Of a DNA stretch of 64,000 bases, positions 1 through 8,443 are shown piece after piece. Origin of the DNA: Streptomyces mashuensis (GTDB taxonomy: Bacteria > Actinomycetota > Actinomycetes > Streptomycetales > Streptomycetaceae). Each line of letters starts with the position of its first letter. The stretch's first letter is position 1. The stretch spans positions 310,001 to 374,000 of the forward strand of contig NZ_BNBD01000002.1 of assembly GCF_014654785.1 (NCBI RefSeq), given 5' to 3'. Both the position numbers and the translations under genes were made by a program. Below the pieces are notes generated by a model. That model was not told the origin of the DNA. It saw only the letters and a program-made list of their open reading frames with translations, and searched no databases.

Positions 1-1609
1 GGTCGAGCTGGAGCACAAGGCCACCGCTTCCACCGGCCACATCGACGTCAAGGCCGCCGAATCCCAGGCAGGCCGGGGAGCCATGGTGGCGCTCTACCTG
101 CCCGCGAACACCGCCAGCAGGATCGCCCACCCGCAGGGCACCGCCGCGCGCGATCTGCACATCACTCTGGCCTACCTCGGTGACGCCGACAAGATCCCTG
201 GCCACCCGGACGACCTCGCCGGCATCGTCGCGGCCGCGCTCGACGGCGCCGCCCCGCTCTCCGGGACGATCGGAGGCATCGGCCGCTTCCCCGACTCCGG
301 AGACGGAGAGCCGGCCTTCGTACCGGTCGACGTGCCTGGCCTGGCCGAGCTTCGCGAACGTGTCGTACGAGCACTGGCCCTCTCGCCGCTGTCCGCGGCC
401 CTGCAGACGACCCACGGCTTCACGCCGCACGTCACCTTGGGCTACGACCTGCCCGAAAACCTGACGGCCGTGCCGCCGATCCCCGTCGCCTTCGACACGG
501 TGCACGTCGTGCGCGGACCGGACTCCACCCCCGTTCGCCTCACCGGCCCGGCCGCGAGTGAACCCACTGCGGATACCGAACCTGCACGGGTGAGCACGAC
601 TGATCTACGGGCCAGCATCGAGGCGAAGACCGCCCGCGCCGCAGTGCTCGAAGCCAAGGCGGCAGGCGGCCTCGACAAGAACCGTGGTGACGCCGAGCAA
701 CTTCGCCACTGGTACGTGCGCGGCGAAGGGGCTGCACAGATCGCCTGGGGCACGGCCGGAGACTTCGACCGCTGCGTGACGATCGCCGGACGGCACATGA
801 GTCCTGACAAGGCCAAGGGCTACTGCAACTTGCGCCACCACGACGCCACCGGCGCCTACCCGGCCACCCATGCCGCCGAGAGCAAGAGCGCTCGCACCGC
901 CGTCCTCGAAGCCAAGTCCCGCATCACCTCTGGAGCCACCGTGTCGCCGATTCAGCCGCTGCCCGCCTCGTACGAGGAGATCCGAGACCGCGTCGGCGCA
1001 GCAGTCCGCCGCCTGCTCGCCACCGAGGACGGCACCTGGACGTGCATCGAGGCAACCTACCCGGACCGCGCGATCGTCTCCGTCCACCAGGACGGCGGTG
1101 TCGTCAACTACGCCGTGCCCTACGACAGCGTCGGCCCCGAGATATCCCTCGGGGCCCCGCAACCCGTCGAGCTGACCACCGTAGTCATTCCCGACCAGGG
1201 GCCGGCACGCGCGGCCGACAGCAGCGAGACCACAGACAGCAGGGTCGTCCGGCCGACCATGCGCGCCCTCGCGGACGCCACCGCTCGCATCCAGGCCGCC
1301 GACGGCGCCGAGCAACTCGAGCCAGTGCGCGCTACCGTCGGTGAACTCCTCGCCGCCCTCTCCTCCAAGGGCCTCGACATCAACCCCGATGACCAGCCCG
1401 ATCAGGAGCAGCCTGTGGCCGCGCCGTCCCCGATGGCAGGCAGCGGCATCGACCTGTGGGACGACGACCCGTACGACGAGCCCCACGACTCCACGCCCGG
1501 CCTCGACGGCGGCACCGACGAGGACCCGGAGGACGGCGAAGACGACGAGGACACCGTGCGCCTCGACCCTGCAGAAGTAAAGGCGCAACTCGCCGCGATC
1601 CAGGGCTAG
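1..1609 (+). CDS. Phage head protein with 2H phosphoesterase domain (5' partial)
   Basis: The frame is open from the window edge, so the start lies upstream; 535 codons are visible. Counting from the Met codon at 83, HITLAYLG (about residue 26) and HVTLGY (about 116) are the paired HxT motifs of the 2H phosphoesterase / 2'-5' RNA ligase fold. Around residues 205-235 an RGEGAAQIAWG...GDFDRCV segment resembles one I know from actinophage capsid-maturation proteins. The C-terminus is strongly acidic. It sits directly before the major capsid gene, so it is probably the C-terminal part of a prohead protease or portal-associated fusion. The protease domain is not in the window, so that role is inferred. 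The nucleic-acid target of the 2H domain, if active, is unknown. Confidence 0.7.
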   Translation, partial: VELEHKATASTGHIDVKAAESQAGRGAMVALYLPANTASRIAHPQGTAARDLHITLAYLGDADKIPGHPDDLAGIVAAALDGAAPLSGTIGGIGRFPDSGDGEPAFVPVDVPGLAELRERVVRALALSPLSAALQTTHGFTPHVTLGYDLPENLTAVPPIPVAFDTVHVVRGPDSTPVRLTGPAASEPTADTEPARVSTTDLRASIEAKTARAAVLEAKAAGGLDKNRGDAEQLRHWYVRGEGAAQIAWGTAGDFDRCVTIAGRHMSPDKAKGYCNLRHHDATGAYPATHAAESKSARTAVLEAKSRITSGATVSPIQPLPASYEEIRDRVGAAVRRLLATEDGTWTCIEATYPDRAIVSVHQDGGVVNYAVPYDSVGPEISLGAPQPVELTTVVIPDQGPARAADSSETTDSRVVRPTMRALADATARIQAADGAEQLEPVRATVGELLAALSSKGLDINPDDQPDQEQPVAAPSPMAGSGIDLWDDDPYDEPHDSTPGLDGGTDEDPEDGEDDEDTVRLDPAEVKAQLAAIQG

Positions 1610-1740
1610 CCGCCGCGACTCAGCCTTATCACCGCGTCGGCACTCCGACCGACCACTCCTGTGGCTCACCACGCCACCGAGAACAACAAAACAGCAGGTC
1701 AAAGCCCGTGTGCTGCCTTCCTTCAACATGCAAGGAACGG

Positions 1741-1758
1741 CAGCACGCGACGTTAACC
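1741..1758 (+). repeat. Late-gene intergenic hairpin motif, copy 1
   Basis: Matches the 12-copy consensus CAGCACGCGACRCAARCC in its GACGTTA variant. CAGCAC here can pair with GTGCTG at 1801-1806, and a second hairpin (TGCTGCCTTCC / GGAACGGCAGCA) lies immediately upstream. It is in the gap before the major capsid gene. Confidence 0.7.
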
Positions 1759-1858
1759 ACCCCCGCTCTCTCAAATGCCCCGCGTTGTCGGGTCGTCCCG
1801 GTGCTGGCCGGGCGAGCGACGCACGTCAACCGCACCCAGCATCAGGAGAGAGCACCCC

Positions 1859-3175
1859 GTGAGCACCGCCGTCCTCGAGAGCAAGAGCCTGGTCAGGAAC
1901 CTCAAGGCTCAGCTCGCCGAGAAGTCCGCCGAAGCCGAGCGGATCTCGCAGACGTTCAAGGTGGAGGACAACGGTGGCTTCGTTGTCAGCACCGAGCAGG
2001 CCAACGCCTTCAAGAAGGTGTCCGCCCAGGCGATGGAGCTCAAGCAGCTCATCGCCGACGCTGAGGGCATGGGCGAGGTCAAGCAGTACCTCGCCGCGCC
2101 CGACTCCATACCCGCGGCCGGCCAGCACTACGGCCAGAAGCCGCTGAGCACGATGGAGGGCAAGAGCCTCGGTGACCTGTTCGTCGAGAGCGACGCCTAC
2201 AAGAACGCCGCCCAGGCCGGGTTCCGCGACCGTCCGTACGTCCGCGCGGAGATGGAGGGCAAGTCGATCTTCAGTCTGTCCGCCGGCACGGTCACGCACC
2301 AGACCCTCGGCTCCGCGCAGAACCTGGGGATCGCCGAGCGCGAGTACCGGAAGTTCCACATCCGGGACCTGTTCCCCAAGAGCAGCACCAAGCAGGCCGT
2401 GCTCTACGGCGCGCGCGAGACCGGCTGGACGAACAACGCCAAGCAGGTGAAGGAACGTTACGGCTCCGACGGCGTCAGCCCGGCGACCGGTGCCGACACC
2501 GACACGTGGGGCCGGGCGCCCCGCTCGAAGCTCTCGCTCGTCCCGGTGATGTACCCGGTCAGCGAGATCGCGCACCTGCTCGATGCACACAAGAACATCC
2601 TGTCGGACGAACCCCGGCTCAAGACCTTCATTAATTCGAGGATGATCGAAGGCGTGAAGTACCAGGAGGACTGGGACCTCCTGCACTCCGTGGGCGACGG
2701 CCAGTCCCTCACCGGCATCTTCAACACCCCCGGCGTCCAGCAGTACAAGGGCCTGAACACCGACCAGTACAGCGTCCAGATCCGGCGCAGCATCACCAAG
2801 GCGCTGCTCGCCGAGTACGACCCGACCGGCATCGTCCTGTCGCCCACGATGTGGGAGCACGTCGAGGTTGAGGAGGACAAGACCGGAGCCTTCCGCGTCG
2901 CCCTGCAGATCGCCGTTGGCGCGACCAAGCGAGTCTGGCGCCTGGACGTCGTCGAAACGACGGCGATGGCCGACGACAACTTCCTCGTCGGCGCGTTCGG
3001 ACTCGGCGCCCAGCTCCACGACAGGGAATCCGTCTCGGTGACCGTCTCCTCGGAGAACGCGGACAACTTCGAGAAGGGCCTGATCACCTTCCGGGCCGAC
3101 GAGCGGGTGGCCCTGGAGGTCCCGCGCCCCGAGAGCTTTGTGATCGGCACCTGGACCCAGCCCACCACCGGCTGA
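1859..3175 (+). CDS. Major capsid protein, HK97 fold
   Basis: 438 residues, a normal length for an HK97-type capsid subunit. The first roughly 70 residues are charged and predicted coiled-coil, as in the delta/scaffold region removed at maturation. The rest looks like the HK97 core, with an N-arm, a long helix region and a C-terminal segment ending near ALEVPRPESFVIGTW. I chose GTG at 1859 because AGGAGAG sits about 8 nt upstream; an in-frame start at 1775 lacks a ribosome site. It follows the head phosphoesterase gene and precedes connector genes, the usual siphovirus head order. A strong hairpin follows the stop. Confidence 0.92.
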   Translation: MSTAVLESKSLVRNLKAQLAEKSAEAERISQTFKVEDNGGFVVSTEQANAFKKVSAQAMELKQLIADAEGMGEVKQYLAAPDSIPAAGQHYGQKPLSTMEGKSLGDLFVESDAYKNAAQAGFRDRPYVRAEMEGKSIFSLSAGTVTHQTLGSAQNLGIAEREYRKFHIRDLFPKSSTKQAVLYGARETGWTNNAKQVKERYGSDGVSPATGADTDTWGRAPRSKLSLVPVMYPVSEIAHLLDAHKNILSDEPRLKTFINSRMIEGVKYQEDWDLLHSVGDGQSLTGIFNTPGVQQYKGLNTDQYSVQIRRSITKALLAEYDPTGIVLSPTMWEHVEVEEDKTGAFRVALQIAVGATKRVWRLDVVETTAMADDNFLVGAFGLGAQLHDRESVSVTVSSENADNFEKGLITFRADERVALEVPRPESFVIGTWTQPTTG

Positions 3176-3184
3176 CCCCGATGA

Positions 3185-3224
3185 GGGGAGGCGCCGCCCA
3201 CCGTCCCCGGCCCGGCGCCTCCCC
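3185..3224 (+). terminator. Strong hairpin after major capsid gene
   Basis: GGGGAGGCGCCG (3185-3196) pairs perfectly with CGGCGCCTCCCC (3213-3224). A stable stem without a T-tract is common for Streptomyces terminators or mRNA 3'-end stabilisers. Its place just after the capsid stop would favour high capsid mRNA levels. Confidence 0.7.
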
Positions 3225-3264
3225 TCCACCCCTCTTCTGCACGACCTGACACGGAGGAATGCCG

Positions 3265-3540
3265 GTGACGGACAAGGAACCCGTCGGTCTCGCCGCCGAC
3301 CTGGACGCGCTGACCGAAGTGCCGGCCGCCCGCAAGGGCCCGCCGTGCAGCGTCGGGGCCGTGTTGACGTCGGTCGACGAGGAGACCGCAGCGACGCTGC
3401 GCCGCATCCTCAGCACCCGTACGGTCTCCTCCACGGCCATCGCCGAAGTGCTCAACCAGCACGGCCGCTCGATCACCGCCTACACCGTCGCGCGGCACCG
3501 CCGCCGCGGCGAGGCCAACGGATGCCGGTGCACGCGATGA
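3265..3540 (+). CDS. Small HTH-like phage protein
   Basis: 91 residues. The middle and C-terminal part (STAIAEVLNQHG...ITAYTVARHRRR) reads like a helix-turn-helix with a basic recognition helix, ending in a short Cys pair (CRC). Similar small proteins occur in the head or terminase region of actinophages; small terminase or DNA-binding roles are possible but unproven. GTG at 3265 is preferred to ATG at 3259 because GGAGGA touches the ATG but is 6 nt from the GTG. Its stop overlaps the next start (ATGA). Confidence 0.6.
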   Translation: MTDKEPVGLAADLDALTEVPAARKGPPCSVGAVLTSVDEETAATLRRILSTRTVSSTAIAEVLNQHGRSITAYTVARHRRRGEANGCRCTR

Positions 3541-4784
3541 CCCTGACGAACGACCTGGAAGCGCTGCTCCAGCCCGCCCCTGCCGCGCAGTCGCAGCCGA
3601 GCGAGGTCCTGCGGACGCCCGCATCGGCACCCCGCGGCTGGGAGGCCGGAGTCTGCTACGAGCCGGGCGGCACTATGGTCGTCACCGCCCCCGCCGACGA
3701 GCAGCCCCCGAACAGCGAAGCCGACTGGCGCACCCGTGTCGAAGACCTCGGGCTCGCCATCCCCGACGGCTGGAAGGTACGTCTCGTCGAGGCTCGCCAC
3801 GACCCTGCTGCCTGGCACCGCGACGCCCAGGGCGAGGACGCGGTCACCCGGGCAGTCTGGCGCTGCCGCTACATCGTCGAACCCGCCACACCTGCCTGGC
3901 TGTCCGCGGGCGACGTCGACACCCTGGTCCGCGACGCGATGCGCCGCCGCCGCAAGCCCCGCGCGGCCGCCGACACCGCAGAGCGCGCCCTCGTCGTCGT
4001 GTACGCCGACGCGCAGGCCGGCAAGGTGGGCAGAGCCGGCGGTACCCCGGAGCTGATCGGTCGCGTCGCCGAGCGGTTCGACCGGCTCGACGACCACATA
4101 CGGGGCCTGAAGGCCATCGGCCAGGGCCCCACAGCCGCGTACTGGATGGACGCCGGGGACTGCGTCGAGAACTACGAGAACACCGCGCAGCAGGCGTACA
4201 CCAACGACCTGACCATGACCGAGATGATCCGCGTTCACCGCCGGATCACCTTCGAGGGCCTGGACCGTCTCGCCGGGCGGTTCGACCGCGTTGTCGCGGC
4301 GACCTGCGGCTCCAACCACGGCCGCGTGCGCCGTGGCCGCGAAGCCGTCGGGCCGCCCAGCGACGACTGGGGCATCGAGGTCATGAGCCAGATCGCTGAC
4401 GCGTACGCCCATAACCCCGACTCCTACGGCCATGTGTCCTTCGTAGTGCCGGAACGGTGGCGGGAGACGGTGAGCCTCAACGTCGCCGGCACCACGGTGG
4501 GTCTGGCGCACGGCCACCAGTACGCCCGGCCGGAGAAGGCCAGCGACTGGTGGCGGTCGCAGAGCTTCGGGCGACAGGCCATCGCCGACGCCGCCATTTT
4601 GATCACCGGGCACTTCCATCACTTCCGGGCCACGCAGCTCGGCGCCGGGCGGCTGCACATTCAAGCACCGACGCTCGACAACGGGTCGGACTGGTACACC
4701 GCCCGCAGCGGGGAGGTCTCCTCCACCGGCCTGCTCGTCTTCAGCGTCGGCCCGGACGGCTGGGACCACCTCCGGCTGCTGTAA
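3537..4784 (+). CDS. Calcineurin-like metallophosphoesterase
   Basis: 415 residues. The order of metal-binding motifs fits the calcineurin/SbcD superfamily: YADAQAGK, MDAGDCVENYE (GDxxxN-like), ATCGSNHGR (GNH-like), GLAHGHQ and ITGHFHHF (GHxH). The first motif has Gln where the classic DxH has His, a deviation to note. The N-terminal ~140 residues are not recognised. Translation is coupled to the previous gene by a 4-nt ATGA overlap. An active phosphoesterase in a capsid operon is unusual; it could be a nuclease acting on packaged or host DNA, but the substrate cannot be read from sequence. Confidence 0.78.
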   Translation: MTLTNDLEALLQPAPAAQSQPSEVLRTPASAPRGWEAGVCYEPGGTMVVTAPADEQPPNSEADWRTRVEDLGLAIPDGWKVRLVEARHDPAAWHRDAQGEDAVTRAVWRCRYIVEPATPAWLSAGDVDTLVRDAMRRRRKPRAAADTAERALVVVYADAQAGKVGRAGGTPELIGRVAERFDRLDDHIRGLKAIGQGPTAAYWMDAGDCVENYENTAQQAYTNDLTMTEMIRVHRRITFEGLDRLAGRFDRVVAATCGSNHGRVRRGREAVGPPSDDWGIEVMSQIADAYAHNPDSYGHVSFVVPERWRETVSLNVAGTTVGLAHGHQYARPEKASDWWRSQSFGRQAIADAAILITGHFHHFRATQLGAGRLHIQAPTLDNGSDWYTARSGEVSSTGLLVFSVGPDGWDHLRLL

Positions 4785-4808
4785 CGCGAGCACCGTGCCT
4801 TTCCCGTA

Positions 4809-4825
4809 GCACGCGACCCAAGCGA
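4809..4825 (+). repeat. Late-gene intergenic hairpin motif, copy 2
   Basis: AGCACGCGACCCAAGCG, flanked by GTAG (4807-4810) and CTAC (4827-4830), which can close a short stem. About 50 nt before the IPT/TIG gene. Confidence 0.65.
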
Positions 4826-4874
4826 CTACCGGCGCGCATCCTCCCTCGACCACCGCATCCGGAGGAAGGACACC

Positions 4875-5351
4875 ATGGGTCTGTATCGCCAGGACGGCAC
4901 CCGCATCACGAAGGCAGCGTTCCCCGCGGCCGCGCTCGACGATCCGCCTGTTCGGATCACCGAAGACGTCTACGTTTCCGAGCCGTACGGGCGCGGGGAC
5001 GGGCAGCCCGAGGGCTCCAAGCGCTTCCTGCTGTACCCGGCCGGGACGATCGTCGCGCGCTCCGCCGTTGGCCGCCTGTTCACCTCGGCATCGATTGACA
5101 GCATCAGCCCCGCCAAGGGCCCAGCTGCGGGCGGCACCACCATCACGATCAAGGGCGCCGACCTCGACGGCGTCTCCGCAGTGACCCTCGGCGGCGCCGC
5201 CGGCACGGATCTTCACATCCGCTCGGCCACCGAACTGACCGTGAGGACGCCGCCCGGCGCGGCCGGAGCAGTGCCCGTGGAACTCGCCGACGACAGCGGT
5301 GCCGTCTCCAAGGCCGAGGGCTTCACCTACGAGACCACGGCCGGAAGCTGA
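4875..5351 (+). CDS. IPT/TIG-domain head decoration-like protein
   Basis: 158 residues. Residues ~75-155 (SISPAKGPAAGGTTITIKG...VSAVTLGG...VRTPPGAAGAVPVELAD) are a classic IPT/TIG immunoglobulin-like fold. The N-terminal half carries YVSEPYGRGDG and RFLLYPAGTIVARSAV, which may anchor the protein to the capsid. ATG at 4875 has GGAGGAAGG upstream. Position after the capsid gene fits a decoration or surface-display protein; direct evidence for virion location is lacking. Confidence 0.7.
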   Translation: MGLYRQDGTRITKAAFPAAALDDPPVRITEDVYVSEPYGRGDGQPEGSKRFLLYPAGTIVARSAVGRLFTSASIDSISPAKGPAAGGTTITIKGADLDGVSAVTLGGAAGTDLHIRSATELTVRTPPGAAGAVPVELADDSGAVSKAEGFTYETTAGS

Positions 5352-5400
5352 CGGAGCCACAGGGGTCCCGTATCAAGCGGGGCCCCTTCTCGGCTCCCCG

Positions 5401-5418
5401 CACCGCGCGACACAAACC
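5401..5418 (+). repeat. Late-gene intergenic hairpin motif, copy 3
   Basis: CACCGCGCGACACAAACC. An upstream hairpin (GCGGGGCC / GGCTCCCCGC) and an outer pair CACAGGGG / CCCCTGTG enclose it, giving a nested structure before the next gene. Confidence 0.7.
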
Positions 5419-5473
5419 AAGTCCCCTGTGCAGGGTGCGCGCGTTCGGACTGACACCGCTTGAGGAGCCACCC

Positions 5474-5932
5474 ATGACCACCACCGCCCGCACCCGCAAG
5501 ACCGCCAAGACGGCTCCCGAGGAGGCTCCTGCCCAGGCAGCCACCCCCGAGACTGACTCGGCCCCCGCCGTGCCGGACGTCGCTCCGCTCGAGCCGCCGC
5601 ACGTCGACGAGGCCCCAGAGCCCCCGGCGCCGAGCCCGTACGTCACCCCGACCGAGGTCATCCCCGACGAGGAGAACCTGTCGGACGTCATCCTCGACGA
5701 CGCCACCGGCCAGCCGCCCGTGAACCCCGACGCTGTATTCGTGCCGCTCACCCCGTTCGGCTCGACCCTCCAGTGCACCGTGCGTCTGGTCGAACGCACC
5801 TTCCTCGGACCGCACCACAACCCCGTCACCCGACTCCTCCAGCCCAAGGGCGCCGTCGTCTCCGAGGGCATCGCCGCCCGCATCCGCGAACGCCTCGACG
5901 CGCAGGCCGCGCGCACCGGCAGCGACCAGTAA
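5474..5932 (+). CDS. Phage head-region protein, Ala/Pro-rich N-terminus
   Basis: 152 residues. The first ~75 are low-complexity Ala/Pro/Glu, probably disordered. The C-terminal ~70 residues (QCTVRLVERTFLGPHHNPVTRLLQPKGAVVSEGIAARI) look folded. ATG at 5474 has GAGGAG 7 nt upstream. Not recognised beyond being a conserved-position head gene between decoration and connector proteins; a head-tail accessory role is inferred from context. Confidence 0.6.
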   Translation: MTTTARTRKTAKTAPEEAPAQAATPETDSAPAVPDVAPLEPPHVDEAPEPPAPSPYVTPTEVIPDEENLSDVILDDATGQPPVNPDAVFVPLTPFGSTLQCTVRLVERTFLGPHHNPVTRLLQPKGAVVSEGIAARIRERLDAQAARTGSDQ

Positions 5933-5942
5933 GGAGCGAGGG

Positions 5943-6806
5943 GTGTCGGTCTACGACTACACGCCCATGTGGGCCGGGGCGCACTACGACCCGGCCCCCG
6001 CCGGCGGTGAGGTGACCCGCCTCGACCTGTACACCACGCCCGAACGCAACGGACCCGTGGTCGCCTCGGCGGCCCCCGCCGTTCACCTCCGGGCCGGGGT
6101 ATACCGCTTCGACGTGCTCACCGTTCCACCAGGCCGCTACTGGGGTGCGGTCACCTTCACCCCCAACTCGAGCGGGCAGTCCGTCCGGGATACGTCTGTA
6201 CGCCTCGACCTCCCCTTGGGCCAGGGCCTGGTCGGGTCTCCCGAAGCCGTCGCGGATGCTCTCGGCGTCCCGCTGCCCCTCACCTCCCCGCAGCGCAGCA
6301 GGTACGAGGAGGAGATCCGCAACGCGCAGGCGGACGTCGCCGCGTACCTCAACCGGCCGTCCCTGGTGCCGCGCGCGACGACGTTGCGCGGCGTCACACC
6401 GCGCTGGACGGACGCGCTCGACGACATCGACGCCTGGCCGGTCCACCTCGACGACATCGCCGAAGTGGTCTCCTGCCGGCCCAACTCCGACGGCACGTAC
6501 GACGTTGACCTCCTCGTCGGCCTGAACGGCGCCCAGGAGGAGTCGGTGGTGCGGTACGTGGTCGCACACGCCGCCGAGTCGATCCGGCAGCGCCAGGACC
6601 AGGGCGCAGGAGCGGGACGCCGGGTGTCCTCGGTGAGCGCCGAAGGACAGTCCATCTCCTACGACGCCGCGCCGGCCGCAGGGCAGGCTGGCGCCTTGCC
6701 CACGATCGACAGCCTCAGCAGGCTGCGACGCCTGGTGTTCGAGCCGCTGTCCCGGCCGCCGCGGGCGCCGTGGCCGTACTCGTCCAGCCGCCGGCGCTGG
6801 CGCTGA
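5943..6806 (+). CDS. Head-tail connector (gp6-like adaptor)
   Basis: 287 residues with a GTG start after AAGGAG. Residues ~120-140 (EEEIRNAQADVAAYLNRP) resemble the helical core of HK97 gp6-type adaptor proteins, which form the ring joining portal and neck. The N-terminal ~90 residues look beta-rich and may be an extra domain. The C-terminus is basic (SSSRRRWR). Place in the operon, just before the stopper-like gene, agrees with this role. Confidence 0.68.
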   Translation: MSVYDYTPMWAGAHYDPAPAGGEVTRLDLYTTPERNGPVVASAAPAVHLRAGVYRFDVLTVPPGRYWGAVTFTPNSSGQSVRDTSVRLDLPLGQGLVGSPEAVADALGVPLPLTSPQRSRYEEEIRNAQADVAAYLNRPSLVPRATTLRGVTPRWTDALDDIDAWPVHLDDIAEVVSCRPNSDGTYDVDLLVGLNGAQEESVVRYVVAHAAESIRQRQDQGAGAGRRVSSVSAEGQSISYDAAPAAGQAGALPTIDSLSRLRRLVFEPLSRPPRAPWPYSSSRRRWR

Positions 6807-6827
6807 TCAGAGGGAGGGGCTGAGTCG

Positions 6828-7160
6828 ATGGCCGTCGTCCTCGCGAACCGGCAGCTGACCCTGTACGCGCTCAAGCACCCGTGGGCCAGAGACGCGAACG
6901 GCGTCCCGGTGCCGCCGGACCCGACCCAACGGTCCGAGCGGCGCGGGACCTGGCCCGGCTCCGCGCTGGAGCAGCCGGACGGCACATGGTCCCTGCGCCT
7001 GGACCCAGCCTCCTGGCCCGTGGAGCCCGGCGACATCGTCGGCGACGAGACCGGCATGTCGTGGACCGTTACCACCGCCCGCGACCACCGGGTGCCCGGT
7101 TGCCCGGCCGCCGACTACGTCCAGGTGACCGCCACCCGCAACCCGCCGGAAGTGCCGTGA
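6828..7160 (+). CDS. Head-tail stopper-like protein
   Basis: 110 residues, mainly beta by composition (SWPVEPGDIVGDETGMSW, YVQVTATRNP). Size, fold type and position after the adaptor match head-closure/stopper proteins of the HK97 gp7 / SPP1 gp16 kind. No catalytic motifs. Ends one base before the next gene. Confidence 0.6.
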   Translation: MAVVLANRQLTLYALKHPWARDANGVPVPPDPTQRSERRGTWPGSALEQPDGTWSLRLDPASWPVEPGDIVGDETGMSWTVTTARDHRVPGCPAADYVQVTATRNPPEVP

Positions 7161-7161
7161 C

Positions 7162-7692
7162 ATGGCGAAGTTCACCGTGAATCCCGCGCTGGAAACGCTG
7201 CTGGCGCGCATGATCGCCCCCCACGTCCAGCGCATCGCCCACCAGGTCGAAGTCGAAGCCAAGCGCCTCGCCCCGCCCACGAAGCGGTGGGTCACGATGG
7301 CCGACGACAAGGTCCGGCCCACCCATATCCAGGCGCAGGGCCAAGTCGTGCCCGGCAACCTGCGTTTCACGATCAACAGCATGGACTGGGACCGCAAACA
7401 CAGGGGCGTGGGCTCGAACACGTACATGACCGAGCCCCGCGACCGCTCTTCCCGCGCCGTCGCGAACCTGAAGAACTGCCGGTGCGCAACGGCGATCGAC
7501 CCCGACGGCATCGCCCGGAACATCAGCACCGGGCAGCCGGTCATCACGGGCAAGAAGGTCACCGTGACCGTCACCGCGCGCGCCCCGATGGTCGTCGAGG
7601 CCGAAGTGGGCACCGTCTACCCCGGCAACCTGATCGCCGACGGCACCCACTTCATGGCCCGCGCCGCAGCGACCGTGGCGGCGCGACGCTGA
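7162..7692 (+). CDS. Neck/tail-component protein with MuF-like segment
   Basis: 176 residues. Size and position fit a gp10-like tail-component protein. Residues ~45-110 (DDKVRPTHIQAQGQVV ... NCRCA) resemble the DERVRPTH...NCRC signature of MuF-type minor head proteins, but the long helical N-terminal part of MuF is absent. It may be a shortened MuF-like domain used in the neck. The gene starts 2 nt after the stopper stop. Confidence 0.55.
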   Translation: MAKFTVNPALETLLARMIAPHVQRIAHQVEVEAKRLAPPTKRWVTMADDKVRPTHIQAQGQVVPGNLRFTINSMDWDRKHRGVGSNTYMTEPRDRSSRAVANLKNCRCATAIDPDGIARNISTGQPVITGKKVTVTVTARAPMVVEAEVGTVYPGNLIADGTHFMARAAATVAARR

Positions 7693-7736
7693 GACCGTCA
7701 GAGAGAAGGTGACCTTGTAGTCGTTCCCTGTCGCGG

Positions 7737-7756
7737 GAGCCCGCGACGCAAGCACC
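7737..7756 (+). repeat. Late-gene intergenic hairpin motif, copy 4
   Basis: GAGCCCGCGACGCAAGCACC. TCGCGGG / CCCGCGA forms a stem across the motif, and AAGGTG...CTTG (from 7705) can pair with CAAG-CACCTT in an outer stem. Confidence 0.65.
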
Positions 7757-7779
7757 TTCCGCCGCTCACAGTGCACGGC

Positions 7780-8001
7780 ATGACTACGAAGAACCTCACC
7801 AAGACCGCCGCGCCGGAGGCCCCGGCCGACGAGGTCAACACCGTCCACGTCACCTCCGCCTTCGGCGCGGGGATGGAGACCATCACCCTGTCGCACCACC
7901 TCAATATCGAGGGCACCAGCTACCTGCCGGGCGCCAAGATCCGCGTGCCCTCCGACTACGCCCGCCGCCTGCGTCGGCAGGGCTACGTCTCCCGTACCTG
8001 A
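7780..8001 (+). CDS. Small phage protein between neck and tail-terminator genes
   Basis: 73 residues: a short disordered N-terminus, then a compact segment (HHLNIEGTSYLPGAKIRVPSDYARRLRRQGY). Not recognised. The TGA overlaps the next ATG (TGATG), indicating translational coupling. I prefer ATG at 7780 over an in-frame GTG at 7771; neither has a good Shine-Dalgarno site. Confidence 0.6.
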   Translation: MTTKNLTKTAAPEAPADEVNTVHVTSAFGAGMETITLSHHLNIEGTSYLPGAKIRVPSDYARRLRRQGYVSRT

Positions 8002-8429
8002 TGGCTGCGACGTACGAACTCGCTCACGCCGACCCGGTCTCGGCACTTATTACCTGGCTGCAAAAGCACCCGCGTGTGGCCGAGGCCCTGGGCGGCCCCG
8101 GCCGCGTGTCCGGGATCTCCGAGGCGCCGTGGCCGCATCTGCGTGTCACCCACGGGCCCGGCGGGGACATGCGCACGCTGACGTGGGCGACGGAGCCCGA
8201 GGTGACCCTGGAGGTATACGGCGACCCCGGCGGCTGGCCGGGGCAGGCCGAACTGCGGCGGATCATCCTCGTCTGCGCGGCCGCCGCCGCCGAACTGCCC
8301 GACAGCCCGCACGCGCCCGGCCAGCCCGTCATCAGCGGTGTTCGGCCCTCCGGCACACTCCTGTGGTCCCCGCTTGTCGACGGGCAGCCGCGATGGCTCT
8401 TCGGCCTGCTGGTCACCCTGCACCCGTAG
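8001..8429 (+). CDS. Tail terminator-like protein
   Basis: 142 residues, beginning with a helix (DPVSALITWLQKHPRVAEALGG) followed by alternating strands (LRVTHGPGG, PEVTLEVYGD) and a second helix. This layout is typical of siphovirus tail terminators (lambda gpU-like), which cap the tail tube. Position before the major tail protein supports it. Overlaps the previous gene by one base. Confidence 0.65.
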   Translation: MAATYELAHADPVSALITWLQKHPRVAEALGGPGRVSGISEAPWPHLRVTHGPGGDMRTLTWATEPEVTLEVYGDPGGWPGQAELRRIILVCAAAAAELPDSPHAPGQPVISGVRPSGTLLWSPLVDGQPRWLFGLLVTLHP

Positions 8430-8443
8430 GCGAGGGCCCGGCC

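Noticed and set aside
1826..3229. 467-residue minus-strand frame
   Set aside because: Antisense to the major capsid gene, low-complexity Gly/Val/Arg content, no ribosome site.
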